A stretch of DNA of 64,000 bases from Neobacillus sp. FSL H8-0543 (GCF_038592905.1 NZ_CP151943.1:4352501-4416500), one strand, 5' to 3'; positions 16,587 to 25,211 are shown, counted from the first letter of the stretch. Numbers and translations: made by a program. The notes: generated from the letters alone by a model not told the origin.

Positions 16587-17381
16587 ATGCATATCGTTGT
16601 GTGCTTAAAACAGGTTTTAGATCCAGAGATTTCACCGCGATATTTTAAAATTGATCCTAAAACAAATCGGCCTGAGGATGGTAGTTCCGATATGGTGATG
16701 GACTCTTATGCAGAAAATGCACTTGAGACGGCCATTCAACTCAGAGATAGTGTGGAAGGTGCAACAGTGACTGCACTTTGTCTTGGCGACGAAGAAACGG
16801 AAGATGTTCTTCGCCGAGCACTTGCATTCACAGCTGACCAGGCAGTTCGTGTTTGGGATGATGACTGGGAGGACCTAGATGGGCAGGCAGTTGGTCACAT
16901 CCTCGCAAAGACAATTATAGCGCTTGGAGGTGCTGACCTGGTCTTAACAGGTTATCAAGCAAGTGATATTGAGGAAGGACTAGTTGGACCAGTAATCGCA
17001 GAAGAGCTAGGAAACTCTTGTGTGACGCTGGTTTCGGAATTGGCAATAGAGAATAGTGCCTTTAGAGTGACTTGTGAAGCAGAGAATGGTTACGCAATTA
17101 TCGACGTTCCGTCACCTGCTGTGTTAACAATTGTTAGTTCAGAAAAAAATGTTCCACGTTTACCAAAAGTGAAGGATATAAGATTATCTAGAAGTAAGCC
17201 CATTAAGGAATTAGAAGCTGATGATATTGAGTTAGATTTTGAACGGTGTCAACCTGCAGTGTCACTTGAGCGCGTCTATGTTCCTAATCGGGATGTTGCC
17301 TGTGAGGTTCTGACTGGTGAGGATGGCATGGAGCTTGCCCATGAATTAGCAGGCAGGCTATTAGAACTGAAGGTTTTGTAG
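16587..17381 (+). CDS. etfB: Electron transfer flavoprotein, beta subunit
   Basis: 264 residues, standard for EtfB. The N-terminal MHIVVCLKQVLDPE and the ETF_beta block DLVLTGYQASDIEEGLVGP (about 112-130), followed by VPSPAVLTIVSSEKNVPRLP around residues 173-192, are characteristic. EtfB binds AMP (or a second FAD in bifurcating ETFs) and docks partner dehydrogenases through its recognition loop. With EtfA it forms a soluble carrier that accepts electrons from flavin dehydrogenases. AAGAGGTGA precedes the ATG; etfA follows 13 bp later. It probably serves the island's flavoenzymes and not fatty-acid oxidation (context inference). Confidence 0.93.
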   Translation: MHIVVCLKQVLDPEISPRYFKIDPKTNRPEDGSSDMVMDSYAENALETAIQLRDSVEGATVTALCLGDEETEDVLRRALAFTADQAVRVWDDDWEDLDGQAVGHILAKTIIALGGADLVLTGYQASDIEEGLVGPVIAEELGNSCVTLVSELAIENSAFRVTCEAENGYAIIDVPSPAVLTIVSSEKNVPRLPKVKDIRLSRSKPIKELEADDIELDFERCQPAVSLERVYVPNRDVACEVLTGEDGMELAHELAGRLLELKVL

Positions 17382-17394
17382 GAGGTAGTTACAC

Positions 17395-18387
17395 ATGGCA
17401 AATGTGCTGATATTTGCAGATCAACAAGGTGGTAGTCTTAGTTCCTATGCCAGGGAAGCGCTAGCATTTGGTAACCTTATCTCTGTAGCTACTAATGGGG
17501 AACTTGGATCCGTTCTTTTTGGACCGGGAGCTGAAACAGGCGCAAAGGAGACAATCGCCTGTGGAGCAAGCAAAGCCTATACCATAGGATCCCCGTTAGT
17601 AGAAGACTATCAGGTAGAGCATTATTTAGATGCAATATGTGCTGCTTTTATTCAATCTGGATCCGATATTCTTATCCTCCCGTTTGATCGGAAGGGTAAG
17701 GACCTAATTGGACGTATAGCAACACGTCTTTCTGCTTCAGCAATCACAGAGGTTGTTGATTTCAAGGCTGAAAATGGGGAACTCATATGGGTTCGTCCAA
17801 TCTATGGTGACAAGGCTTATGGAGAGTACAAATCCAATCGAAAAAAAATCGTGGTAGGTATACGGGTAAAAAGCCAGGAACAGGCGGTTCCTGATGAAAA
17901 TCGAAGTGGAGAAATCATCCCAGTAATCTATACTAATCAGAATGATATAGTAGTGGCAAAACTGGTGGAAAAAATTGAGAATTCCTTGGCTGGGATTAGG
18001 CTTGAGGATGCTCGTATTATTGTTTCAGGTGGGCGTGGTCTTGGCGGACCAGAGGGATTTGAAGTTTTGAAGGATCTTGCGAACGTCCTCGGCGGGACAG
18101 TGGGTGCCTCCAGGGCTGCTTGTGATGCGGGATGGGTTCCGTCCAACTTCCAGGTAGGGCAAACTGGTGCAGTGGTTGCACCTGATCTCTATATTGCCAT
18201 TGGAATTTCTGGCGCAAGTCAGCACCTTTCAGGAATTACGAATGCGAAAACAGTCGTTGCTATTAATAATGATTCAGAGGCTCCTATTTTCAAACGTGCG
18301 AATCTTGGGGTTGTAGCTGATTATAAAACAGTGGTTCCGGCTCTTTCGGAGGAACTTAAAAAGAAGTTGGGGATAAAAGTAGGTTAG
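17395..18387 (+). CDS. etfA: Electron transfer flavoprotein, alpha subunit
   Basis: 330 residues, standard for EtfA. The C-terminal FAD domain is clear: SGGRGLGGPEGFE (about 206-218), GASRAACDAGWVP (about 233-245), QVGQTGAVVAPDLYIAIGISGA (about 248-269) and a final NNDSEAPIF. The N-terminal half is the variable adenine-nucleotide-like fold shared with EtfB. EtfA holds the redox FAD and passes electrons to an acceptor such as ETF:quinone oxidoreductase. No etfQO gene is visible in the window. Paired with etfB, RBS GGAGG. Confidence 0.95.
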   Translation: MANVLIFADQQGGSLSSYAREALAFGNLISVATNGELGSVLFGPGAETGAKETIACGASKAYTIGSPLVEDYQVEHYLDAICAAFIQSGSDILILPFDRKGKDLIGRIATRLSASAITEVVDFKAENGELIWVRPIYGDKAYGEYKSNRKKIVVGIRVKSQEQAVPDENRSGEIIPVIYTNQNDIVVAKLVEKIENSLAGIRLEDARIIVSGGRGLGGPEGFEVLKDLANVLGGTVGASRAACDAGWVPSNFQVGQTGAVVAPDLYIAIGISGASQHLSGITNAKTVVAINNDSEAPIFKRANLGVVADYKTVVPALSEELKKKLGIKVG

Positions 18388-18393
18388 TTTGGA

Positions 18394-18423
18394 ATATGTT
18401 AATTTTCAATATTATTAACATAT
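18394..18423. promoter_or_regulatory. 10-bp inverted repeat in the etfA-flavoprotein gap
   Basis: ATATGTTAAT and ATTAACATAT are perfect inverted arms separated by 10 bp. AT-rich arms without a U-run make an operator more likely than a terminator. The regulator is unknown. Confidence 0.35.
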
Positions 18424-18457
18424 CATTCTATGACTTTCATTAAAGGAGGGGCAATGT

Positions 18458-19879
18458 ATGGGTAGAGAATTGGATTATGATATCGTCGTTATTGGTTGTG
18501 GGGCTGCAGGTACTGCAGCTGCATTATCCGCAGCTGAAAATGCCAAAAAGGATGGAATAGATATTCGAATCGCTATTTTGGAGCGTGCTGATTTTGATCA
18601 TAGAGGTGGGAATTCGCGTTGGACGGCTTCCTATATGAGAATGAAAAATCTAGATGAAGTAGCTGATAACTTTGTGGAAGATATGATGGCATTTTCCGAC
18701 AATTATTCTGATCGAAACTATATCGAAACTCTTGCAAAGAATGCTGGTAGCACATTAAGGTGGGTACAAGAGAAAGGCGTCGATTTTGACTATTTGCCTA
18801 CAATGTTCTTAACATCAAACAGACCACGTTTGTTACCAGTTGGTGGAGGACGTGCAATAATTGACAACCTTTCTCGTCGTGCTAGTGCCCTTGGTGTGGA
18901 GATTATTTATGAGGCAACTGCATGGAAATTATTGCTTGACGAAGATGGTTCAGTAACCGGTCTTAATGTTCGGGTTAAAGGAGGTTCATCTCTAACCTTG
19001 AGTGTGGGTGCGGTTATTCTTGCTGCGGGAGGTTTTCAAGGAAATTCGGAAATGATGGCCCAATATATTGGAAGAGACGCACATAAAATTAAACCCGTTT
19101 GTGAAGGCGGTTTATTCAACAAAGGGGAAGCCATTAGGATGGCAATGGAAGTTGGAGCTAAAGGGACAGGTCAATATGATGCTTTTCACGCAGAGCCTGT
19201 TGATCCAAGAAGTAAGCGAGAAGAAGCTGCTGTTATGACGTATCCTTATGCAATATTAGTTGATAATAATGGCAAGCGATTTGTTGATGAAGGGATCTCA
19301 ACAGTAGATGAGCAGTATGAGGCTGTTGCTCGTAAAATCTTTTATGACCTTCCAGATCACATTGCTTATATGATTAGTGATCAAAAAATGTATGATATTC
19401 CTAATTATGAGCAGGCATTGGAAACCGATAAACCAGCCATTGTGGCAGATACACTTGAAGAGCTGGCTGGAAAAATCGGAGTCCCTGCTGATCAGTTAGT
19501 AGCTACTGTCGAAAGCTTCAATGCAGCTGTACAGCCTGGGGACTTTAACTCTAAGAAAAAAGATGGTAAAAAGGCAGTTGGAATTACACCTCCAAAGTCA
19601 AATTGGGCAATAACCATTGATAAGGCACCATTTATAGCTTACCCAATTGTTTGTTCAAATGTATTTACTAATGGTGGACTTGCTACAGACACTAAAGGTC
19701 GCGTCCTATCAGGAGATGATCAGCCAATTCCAGGACTTTACGCTGCGGGTGAAACGGTTGGTCTCTATTTTGGAAAGTACCCTGGTGGTACCTCTGTATT
19801 ACGTGGACTAGTATATGGGAAAATTTCCGGTGAACATGCGGTTGATTATATCAGTAATCTTGAAACATTAGAGGTTTAA
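18458..19879 (+). CDS. FAD-dependent oxidoreductase, TcuA/fumarate reductase flavoprotein family (third copy)
   Basis: 473 residues. N-terminal IVVIGCGAAGTAAALSAA (about 9-26), then RGGNSRWTASYMR (about 52-64), the TcuA-type signature. LPVGGGRAIIDNL (about 128-140) and C-terminal PGLYAAGETVGLYFGKYPGG with GLVYGKISGEHA complete the FAD-binding pattern. Its GGN-R and YPGG blocks are closer to the copy at 6536 than to the one at 14213. It lies 70 bp after etfA, which makes it a likely redox partner of the ETF in either direction. RBS AAAGGAGGGG. Substrate unknown. Confidence 0.84.
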   Translation: MGRELDYDIVVIGCGAAGTAAALSAAENAKKDGIDIRIAILERADFDHRGGNSRWTASYMRMKNLDEVADNFVEDMMAFSDNYSDRNYIETLAKNAGSTLRWVQEKGVDFDYLPTMFLTSNRPRLLPVGGGRAIIDNLSRRASALGVEIIYEATAWKLLLDEDGSVTGLNVRVKGGSSLTLSVGAVILAAGGFQGNSEMMAQYIGRDAHKIKPVCEGGLFNKGEAIRMAMEVGAKGTGQYDAFHAEPVDPRSKREEAAVMTYPYAILVDNNGKRFVDEGISTVDEQYEAVARKIFYDLPDHIAYMISDQKMYDIPNYEQALETDKPAIVADTLEELAGKIGVPADQLVATVESFNAAVQPGDFNSKKKDGKKAVGITPPKSNWAITIDKAPFIAYPIVCSNVFTNGGLATDTKGRVLSGDDQPIPGLYAAGETVGLYFGKYPGGTSVLRGLVYGKISGEHAVDYISNLETLEV

Positions 19880-19883
19880 ACAA

Positions 19884-19922
19884 GTGCAGGGGCGCGAATG
19901 ATTTCATTTGCTCCCCTGCTTA
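19884..19922 (+). terminator. GC-rich hairpin after the flavoprotein at 18458
   Basis: AAGTGCAGGGG can pair with CTCCCCTGCTT, core GCAGGGG/CCCCTGC. No good T-run follows, so partial termination or mRNA stabilisation. Confidence 0.5.
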
Positions 19923-19975
19923 ATGAGTAGCAGGTAGATTACAATATATTAATCTTAATGAAAGGGTGATTATTT

Positions 19976-20704
19976 ATGGAATTAAAAGGGAAGGTTGCAT
20001 TTGTAACTGGAGGCGGTAGAGGTATTGGACGTGAAACATGTATTCTATTAGCAAAACATGGTGTCAAAGTTGCTGTTTTTTCGCGAAGTAAAGCTGAAGT
20101 TGAGGAAACTGCCAATTATATTAAGGATGAGCTAGGCGGGGAATCCATCTACCTTACGGGGGATGTGCGGTCCCAAAAAGATATAAAAAGAGCAGTCCAA
20201 GAGACCCAAGAAAGATTAGGATCGATTGATATCTTAATCAATAACGCTGGTACAATGTTACTTAAGCCATTTGATGAAACATCAGTTGAAGAATGGGACT
20301 TTGTACAAGATATTAATGTTAAAGGGCTATTTCTTTGTGCCCGGGAAGTTGTTACTCAAATGAAGGAGAACAGAGAGGGTGTCATTATAAATATTTCTTC
20401 TATTTGGGGAACAAAAGGTGGGCCTGACCGAAGTGCTTATATTACTTCGAAGCATGCTGCCATTGGCTTTTCAAAAGCTTTGGGTGAAGAATTGAAACCT
20501 TACAATGTTAGGGTGAATGCCGTATGTCCTGGTCCTGTTGACACAAAGATGATGGATGACTTAGCTCCAAATGCGAATAAAGAAGGTTGGTTACAGCCGA
20601 TAGATATCGCGAATATCATTGTGGATTTATGTTTACCTAAATCTGAAGCAATTACTGCAACTGTCATTGAAGCCTTTGGAGGCGGTCGTCCAGTCGGTCT
20701 TTAA
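19976..20704 (+). CDS. SDR family NAD(P)-dependent oxidoreductase
   Basis: 242 residues, classical short-chain dehydrogenase size. Cofactor motif TGGGRGIGRET (about 10-20, TGxxxGxG), structural NNAGT (about 88-92), catalytic Ser in INISSIWG (about 139), and YxxxK as YITSKHA (Tyr about 152, Lys about 156). The Ser-Tyr-Lys triad is intact. An Arg-Ser after the second beta strand (FSRSKAEV) favours NADP(H). As the last gene before a strong terminator it may reduce or oxidise a ketone/alcohol intermediate of the island's pathway. FabG-like enzymes are hard to place by sequence. Confidence 0.88.
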   Translation: MELKGKVAFVTGGGRGIGRETCILLAKHGVKVAVFSRSKAEVEETANYIKDELGGESIYLTGDVRSQKDIKRAVQETQERLGSIDILINNAGTMLLKPFDETSVEEWDFVQDINVKGLFLCAREVVTQMKENREGVIINISSIWGTKGGPDRSAYITSKHAAIGFSKALGEELKPYNVRVNAVCPGPVDTKMMDDLAPNANKEGWLQPIDIANIIVDLCLPKSEAITATVIEAFGGGRPVGL

Positions 20705-20717
20705 AATACTGGAATAT

Positions 20718-20766
20718 GCCTGGAAGTTTAAGAGATATTTATTCTCTTACCTTCCAGGCTTTTTTA
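20718..20766 (+). terminator. Intrinsic terminator closing the catabolic island
   Basis: GCCTGGAAG and CTTCCAGGC form the stem, with further AAGAGA/TCTCTT pairing inside, followed by six T. Confidence 0.9.
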
Positions 20767-20888
20767 CTGAAAATTATGTCTCTAAATTTAGATAGTTTCA
20801 AGAGATTGTATTGTTGTTGGTATTAGAACATCTTCTCAAAACATAGACTTGTAATGTGTAAGATTTTAAGGATTGAGGAGATGGAGAG

Positions 20889-21248
20889 ATGATTTTTAAA
20901 ATGCAAAAAGCCATAATGTTAGCTGAAAATATAAATGGTTTTATCAAATTTGTTCATAATAAAAAAACCGTTAGTTTAAATTCAGATAAATTGTATCAAG
21001 TAAAACTAATCATGGAGGATTTTAAGTTTCAAATACTTGCAGATGAACTATTGAGAATCAATCAGTTTGATTGGGATGAAAAATACACTCTATTATTAGT
21101 TGATAGATTCATCAGCGGGATGAATATTATTGAGGAATATGTAAAAAACAACTACAATGATTTATTTATTTTATCAGCTAGAATACATACATTAAAGAGC
21201 CTTAGCCTTTCCCTTAGCCAAAAAAAGTCCATTGATCTTTCTATTTGA
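20889..21248 (+). CDS. Hypothetical protein, 119 aa
   Basis: No family recognised. A convincing RBS (GAGGAGATGGAGAG) precedes the ATG. The product is alpha-helical and cytoplasmic in appearance, rich in Leu, Ile, Lys and Asn, without membrane helix, signal peptide or cysteine motif. The C-terminus ends in a Ser/Leu-rich SLSLSLSQKKS segment. It stands alone between a terminator and the Eis-like gene on the same strand. It could be a lineage-specific small protein; coding status is supported by RBS and length only. Confidence 0.5.
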   Translation: MIFKMQKAIMLAENINGFIKFVHNKKTVSLNSDKLYQVKLIMEDFKFQILADELLRINQFDWDEKYTLLLVDRFISGMNIIEEYVKNNYNDLFILSARIHTLKSLSLSLSQKKSIDLSI

Positions 21249-21346
21249 ACAAAATAGAAAGGATATAGTAGATGTGTATACATAAAATGTACTACACAAC
21301 AGACATGATAGTAGAGAGGGAACTTAAATAGTCTGGAGGTATTAAT

Positions 21347-22558
21347 ATGAGTCGACTGGAGAGACTCAAAATGGGGAAAGTTGAAACAAAGCATTGGCGC
21401 CAGTTCAATGAGCTACTGCGGTATGTGTTTCAAGTAACAAAAAAAGACCTGCAAAAGGTGGGGTGGGAGGAACGGGAAATAGCTCTGGCTAAACTGCCTG
21501 TTTTGGAGAAGGCCGATGTGCTGGGATGGTTTGATGGAGAAAAACTGATCTCTCAGGTAGCCGTTTATCCATTTCAGGTAAATATATTTGGAAAAACATT
21601 TGAGATGGGCGGGTTAACAGGTGTCGGTACCTACCCGGAGTATGCCAATCTTGGTCTGATGTATAAGCTAATAAGGCAAGCACTCACAGAAATGAAAGCA
21701 AGAAAACAATCTATTTCATATTTATACCCTTATTCATTTCCATTTTACCGTCGTAGAGGGTGGGAAATCATTTCTGATAAGATGACCTTTGAAGTCAAAG
21801 ACTATCAATTGCCGAAGGTAAAAAAGGTTTCGGGTTATGTAGAACGGATAAATACTGAGCATCCAGACATTAAAAAGGTTTACAAAGAATTTTCAAGTAA
21901 GCGGCATGTGGCAATGATTCGAAATGATTTAGCATGGGATGAGTATTGGAGATGGGATTTGGATGATTTAACTGCTGCTGTTTATTATGATCAATTACAG
22001 AAGCCACAAGGTTATCTCTTGTACTGGATTTCGGAAGATATTCTTCATATTAAAGAGATGGTATATATAAATGAAGAAACGCGTATCGGACTATGGAATT
22101 TCATCAGTGCTCATTTTTCGATGGTGTCAAAAGTGGTAGGGAATATCTATTCAGATGAACCGTTAGCATTTTGGTTAGAGGATGGGGATATTACAGAAAC
22201 CATTGCACCCTATTATATGGCCCGTATTGTTGATGCCAAACAGTTTATTTCTCAATTCCCTTTTAGAGCACCAGGAAAAGAAGTCGAATTGACTTTTACG
22301 CTAGATGATCCAATGCTTGAATGGAATCAAGGAATATTTACCCTCAAAGTATCTGCGGTGGGTCAAGGAAAACTAATTAAGAGTGAGGGTCAACCAACTT
22401 CAACCATTGATATACAGACATTGACGACGATGTTGCTTGGTTACAAGAGACCGTCCTATTTGGCTTCCATCGGTCGACTTACCAGTGATGAACAAACCGT
22501 AGGGATGTTTGAAAATCTGATTGAACGTCAAACACCTTATTTTTCAGATTATTATTGA
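21347..22558 (+). CDS. Eis-like GNAT N-acetyltransferase with C-terminal SCP2-type domain
   Basis: 403 residues, the standard Eis-family length. The N-terminal GNAT fold shows LISQVAVYPFQVNIFG (about 65-80), then GGLTGVGTYPEYANLGLMYKL (about 88-108), the acetyl-CoA loop with the R/QxxGxx-like turn degenerate. YSFPFYRRRGWEIISDK (about 126-142) is highly typical of Eis proteins. The C-terminal about 110 residues (LTFTLDDPMLEWNQGIF) form the sterol-carrier-like domain. Family members acetylate amines, including aminoglycosides or lysines; the physiological target in bacilli is unknown. RBS CTGGAGG. Confidence 0.85.
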   Translation: MSRLERLKMGKVETKHWRQFNELLRYVFQVTKKDLQKVGWEEREIALAKLPVLEKADVLGWFDGEKLISQVAVYPFQVNIFGKTFEMGGLTGVGTYPEYANLGLMYKLIRQALTEMKARKQSISYLYPYSFPFYRRRGWEIISDKMTFEVKDYQLPKVKKVSGYVERINTEHPDIKKVYKEFSSKRHVAMIRNDLAWDEYWRWDLDDLTAAVYYDQLQKPQGYLLYWISEDILHIKEMVYINEETRIGLWNFISAHFSMVSKVVGNIYSDEPLAFWLEDGDITETIAPYYMARIVDAKQFISQFPFRAPGKEVELTFTLDDPMLEWNQGIFTLKVSAVGQGKLIKSEGQPTSTIDIQTLTTMLLGYKRPSYLASIGRLTSDEQTVGMFENLIERQTPYFSDYY

Positions 22559-22594
22559 TAAAGTAATCTAAAAGGCTAACCTAGGACTAGTAAG

Positions 22595-22617
22595 GCGGGA
22601 ACCTATATGGCTCCCGC
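22595..22617 (+). terminator. Hairpin downstream of the Eis-like gene
   Basis: GCGGGA pairs with TCCCGC across an 11-nt loop. No T-run; possibly an mRNA 3'-end stabiliser. Confidence 0.35.
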
Positions 22618-22719
22618 AATTCATGTTCTGTACATTACATAACATTCAAAAAATTGACAAAAAAAAATTACTTTAAATAAGATATTCTGGTAAAATTAGG
22701 AGAGGAAGTTAAATAAATT

Positions 22720-22748
22720 AACCGTCTAATTAAGTCGGTTTTTTTTAC
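22720..22748 (+). terminator. Short hairpin plus T8, possible attenuator before phaR
   Basis: AACCG pairs with CGGTT and is followed by eight T. It lies between a TTGACA element (22654) and the FadR-like box, so it may attenuate readthrough into phaRC or end an upstream transcript. Confidence 0.4.
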
Positions 22749-22756
22749 AACGAAAA

Positions 22757-22774
22757 TGAATGAGTAATCATTCA
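22757..22774. promoter_or_regulatory. FadR (TetR-family)-like operator upstream of phaRC
   Basis: TGAATGAGTAATCATTCA is an inverted repeat (TGAATGA/TCATTCA arms) matching the published Bacillus FadR consensus TGAATGAMTANTCATTCA with one deviation at position 8. FadR represses beta-oxidation genes and is released by long-chain acyl-CoA. A degenerate second copy begins at 22822. No other gene start lies between it and phaR (22866). Confidence 0.65.
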
Positions 22775-22865
22775 TTTGAAGGAGGGGACTTACACGTTAT
22801 ATAGTTAGATTACTAGAAAAATGAATGATCTTGTCCTTTCATAATTTTTACAGGGGTGATGGAGA

Positions 22866-23375
22866 ATGTCCAACGAAAACCAAATGAATCCGCTTGATTC
22901 TGTTAAACAAATAAGTGAAATGTGGGAAAAGGGGTTAAATGGATTATTATTTCAATCAATAAATAACAATCAGCTAATCCAGATGACCAAGTTCGGGATT
23001 GATGCCCATTCAAGGTATATTGAGATGTTAAAAAGAAATCGTGAAATGATGGCAAGTTATATGAATCTCCCAACAAAGACGGATGTGGCCAACGTAGCAA
23101 AGCTTTCTATCCAGGCGGAAGAAAAGATAGATATCCTCGAGGAGCAAATTTGGAATTTACAGGAGAGTTTCGAATTAGCGAATAAGGAAAATCAGAGGAT
23201 ACTTATAGAAATGATGGAATACACAAAGCAAATCCATTCAGAATGGTTAAAGGCTTCAGAGGGACTTGCTCAATTATCAGACATTAAAAAAGAGTTTGAG
23301 TCGATGAAAAAGCTTTTGAAAAAGGAAAAAGTAAAAGAAGAACCTGTGCTAGCTAGTGCTGGCACAACCAAATAA
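22866..23375 (+). CDS. phaR: Class IV polyhydroxyalkanoate synthase subunit PhaR
   Basis: 169 residues. It is recognised as PhaR by its N-terminal DPLxxxKxxxxxWEKGxNxxLF-like pattern (PLDSVKQISEMWEKGLNGLL, about 8-27), by the central YMNLPTKTDVANVAKL (about 61-76), typical of PHA-synthase-associated subunits, and by a long coiled coil (about 75-155). PhaR is required with PhaC for polymerisation of (R)-3-hydroxyacyl-CoA on granules. phaC follows 20 bp after the stop. The N-terminus follows AGGGGTGATGGAG. Confidence 0.85.
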   Translation: MSNENQMNPLDSVKQISEMWEKGLNGLLFQSINNNQLIQMTKFGIDAHSRYIEMLKRNREMMASYMNLPTKTDVANVAKLSIQAEEKIDILEEQIWNLQESFELANKENQRILIEMMEYTKQIHSEWLKASEGLAQLSDIKKEFESMKKLLKKEKVKEEPVLASAGTTK

Positions 23376-23395
23376 GGGTGAAAGGAGACTTACTG

Positions 23396-24448
23396 ATGGC
23401 GGTTAAAACACTAGGAAATATTCCTATTCTCAATTTAGAAACCGAAAGAGATCGCTGGAATACTGTCTATAAAGTTTTGAGTGAACCAAAGCCTGATATT
23501 GTACCTACTCCAAGAAAAGTGGTTTGGAAAAAAAATAAATCGGTTTTATGGTTTCATCCCGCTCCTGAAAAAAAGTATGACACACCAATATTTTTAGTTT
23601 ATTCACTTCTAAATCAAGCTTATATATTAGATATTTCGGAATCAGGCAGTGTAATTGGTAACCTCACAAAACAGGGATACGACGTTTATATGTTTGATTG
23701 GGGTTCTCCAGGATTAGAGGACAAAGATCTTACTTTTGATAATTACATTATCGATTACTTAGAGGTAGCTGTGAAGCGGGCATTAAGACATTCAAGAGCG
23801 AAGGAAGTATCCATGGTTGGCTATTGTATAGGTGGATTGCTTTCAGCAATTCTAACTTCGTTTACCGACTTACCAATAAAAAACCTTGTTCTTGCCGCTG
23901 TTCCAATAGACTACAGTAACATAATAATGCCTGATAAATGGACTAAGGCAATCCAAAAAGGGACGCTGAATTTTGATAGGTTTTCAGATGCATACGAGGT
24001 CATTCCATCAGAGTTTTTGTATGCTATATTTATGGCTCTTCAAGGGTTTAATGTTGGTCCTAAAATAAACCTGATTACCCGTGCAAATGATAAAGAGTAT
24101 GTGGAAAAGTGGCGCAGGATGGACAAATGGATGAGCGATGCTGTAACTTTTTCAGGAGCGTGTTTCAAACAAATGTTCAATGAACTATACAAAGAAAACA
24201 AGCTTGTCAAAGGTGAACTGAAGATTGGCGGATACGACGTTGATTTAAGAAAGATTAACTGCAGTGTGCTTGTTTTAACCTCTACGAGGGATGAATTGGT
24301 GTTAGAATCACAGGTTCTTCCTATCATGGATCTTATTACAAGTGAGGATAAAACCTATCAGCTTGTTGAGGCAGGTCATGTCTCCTTATGCTTAACAGGA
24401 CAGTTTGCCTATGAGATTGCTCCTTGGCTATCGACTCGATCAAATTAA
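23396..24448 (+). CDS. phaC: Class IV poly(R)-hydroxyalkanoic acid synthase, PhaC
   Basis: 350 residues from the ATG at 23396, set by AAAGGAG; an upstream GTG overlaps that RBS. Alpha/beta-hydrolase fold. The lipase-like box GYCIGG holds the catalytic Cys at about residue 143, catalytic Asp is in STRDELV and His in AGHVSL near 326. VYSLLNQAYILDI and VYMFDWGSPG are class III/IV PhaC landmarks. The short length (about 350) and the adjacent PhaR define class IV, as in Bacillus. It links excess acetyl-CoA or fatty-acid carbon to storage polymer; the FadR-like operator upstream fits this. Confidence 0.93.
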   Translation: MAVKTLGNIPILNLETERDRWNTVYKVLSEPKPDIVPTPRKVVWKKNKSVLWFHPAPEKKYDTPIFLVYSLLNQAYILDISESGSVIGNLTKQGYDVYMFDWGSPGLEDKDLTFDNYIIDYLEVAVKRALRHSRAKEVSMVGYCIGGLLSAILTSFTDLPIKNLVLAAVPIDYSNIIMPDKWTKAIQKGTLNFDRFSDAYEVIPSEFLYAIFMALQGFNVGPKINLITRANDKEYVEKWRRMDKWMSDAVTFSGACFKQMFNELYKENKLVKGELKIGGYDVDLRKINCSVLVLTSTRDELVLESQVLPIMDLITSEDKTYQLVEAGHVSLCLTGQFAYEIAPWLSTRSN

Positions 24449-24459
24449 GGGAAGGTAAA

Positions 24460-24498
24460 AGAGGATGGTGCTACTGGGCACCATCCTCTAACTTTTTT
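24460..24498. terminator. Bidirectional terminator between phaC and the DUF3231 gene
   Basis: AGAGGATGGTG pairs perfectly with CACCATCCTCT, with T-runs on both strands. It serves the convergent genes phaC and 24497-25009. Confidence 0.9.
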
Positions 24499-25009
24499 AA
24501 CAATCATGATGTTTATTAATATGCAGGGGAGGAGGGACGAGCCAACCCTTTTCTTTGTTCAAACGAAGGACTTTTGCACCTAGTGCTGCTTTTTGCATAT
24601 GAAATTGCCCATACATCAAAGCTACGTCTTCACGTATAGACGTACCCATAATTTGACTGCATGCTACTAACCCTGCTGCGATATCAGCAGACAGTCCAGC
24701 TGCAATCGCAGGGTCAATAATTCGTGCACCTACCGGGATATCCTCCAAACAAGCTTCTGGCGGTTCTGGAGGTGTTGGTGGCAAGGCAATTCCGTTCTCC
24801 TTTAAAAGCTCTTCAATCTGTTTCTTTTGCTGTTGACCGATTTCGATAGCTTCTACTAATATTTTTTTTAAATCCTCGTCACCTGCATGGTTCAAAGCTG
24901 TCTGATAACCAGCAATCATGCTATTTCCAGCAAGTTCTGAAGCCCAAATACTAAAGACTTCACCATAGTGTAAAGGCTCTTCCTTAGGGTTTCCGCTTAA
25001 AATTCCCAT
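24497..25009 (-). CDS. DUF3231 family protein
   Basis: 170 residues from the ATG at 25009, preceded by AAGGAGGTTGACA on the minus strand; a longer frame start at 25045 lacks this RBS. Ferritin/coat-like helical protein of the DUF3231 family. Landmarks are HYGEVFSIWASELAGNSMIAGYQ (about 14-36, cited as landmark), LKENGIALPPTPPEPPE (about 69-85) and MGTSIREDVALMYGQFH. The family is common in sporeformers and related to spore coat protein CotF, but has no proven function. Ends HKHHDC. A double-length relative is at 59305. Confidence 0.82.
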   Translation of the reverse strand: MGILSGNPKEEPLHYGEVFSIWASELAGNSMIAGYQTALNHAGDEDLKKILVEAIEIGQQQKKQIEELLKENGIALPPTPPEPPEACLEDIPVGARIIDPAIAAGLSADIAAGLVACSQIMGTSIREDVALMYGQFHMQKAALGAKVLRLNKEKGWLVPPPLHINKHHDC

Positions 25010-25211
25010 TGTCAACCTCCTTAGTGAGTATGAAATGTTATTCATTTAGAAGTGCCTCCTTTCATGAAGCACATACTTAGCATTTCCTAAAATCAATTAT
25101 ATAAAAGGTGCCTAAGGTTGCAGTTTTTGGTAAAACTAAAAAAGAATGAAGCTAAAGCTACACTCTCTTATTAGTGGAAATTTTCCATGTGAATAGGAAG
25201 GCATTTTTAAT

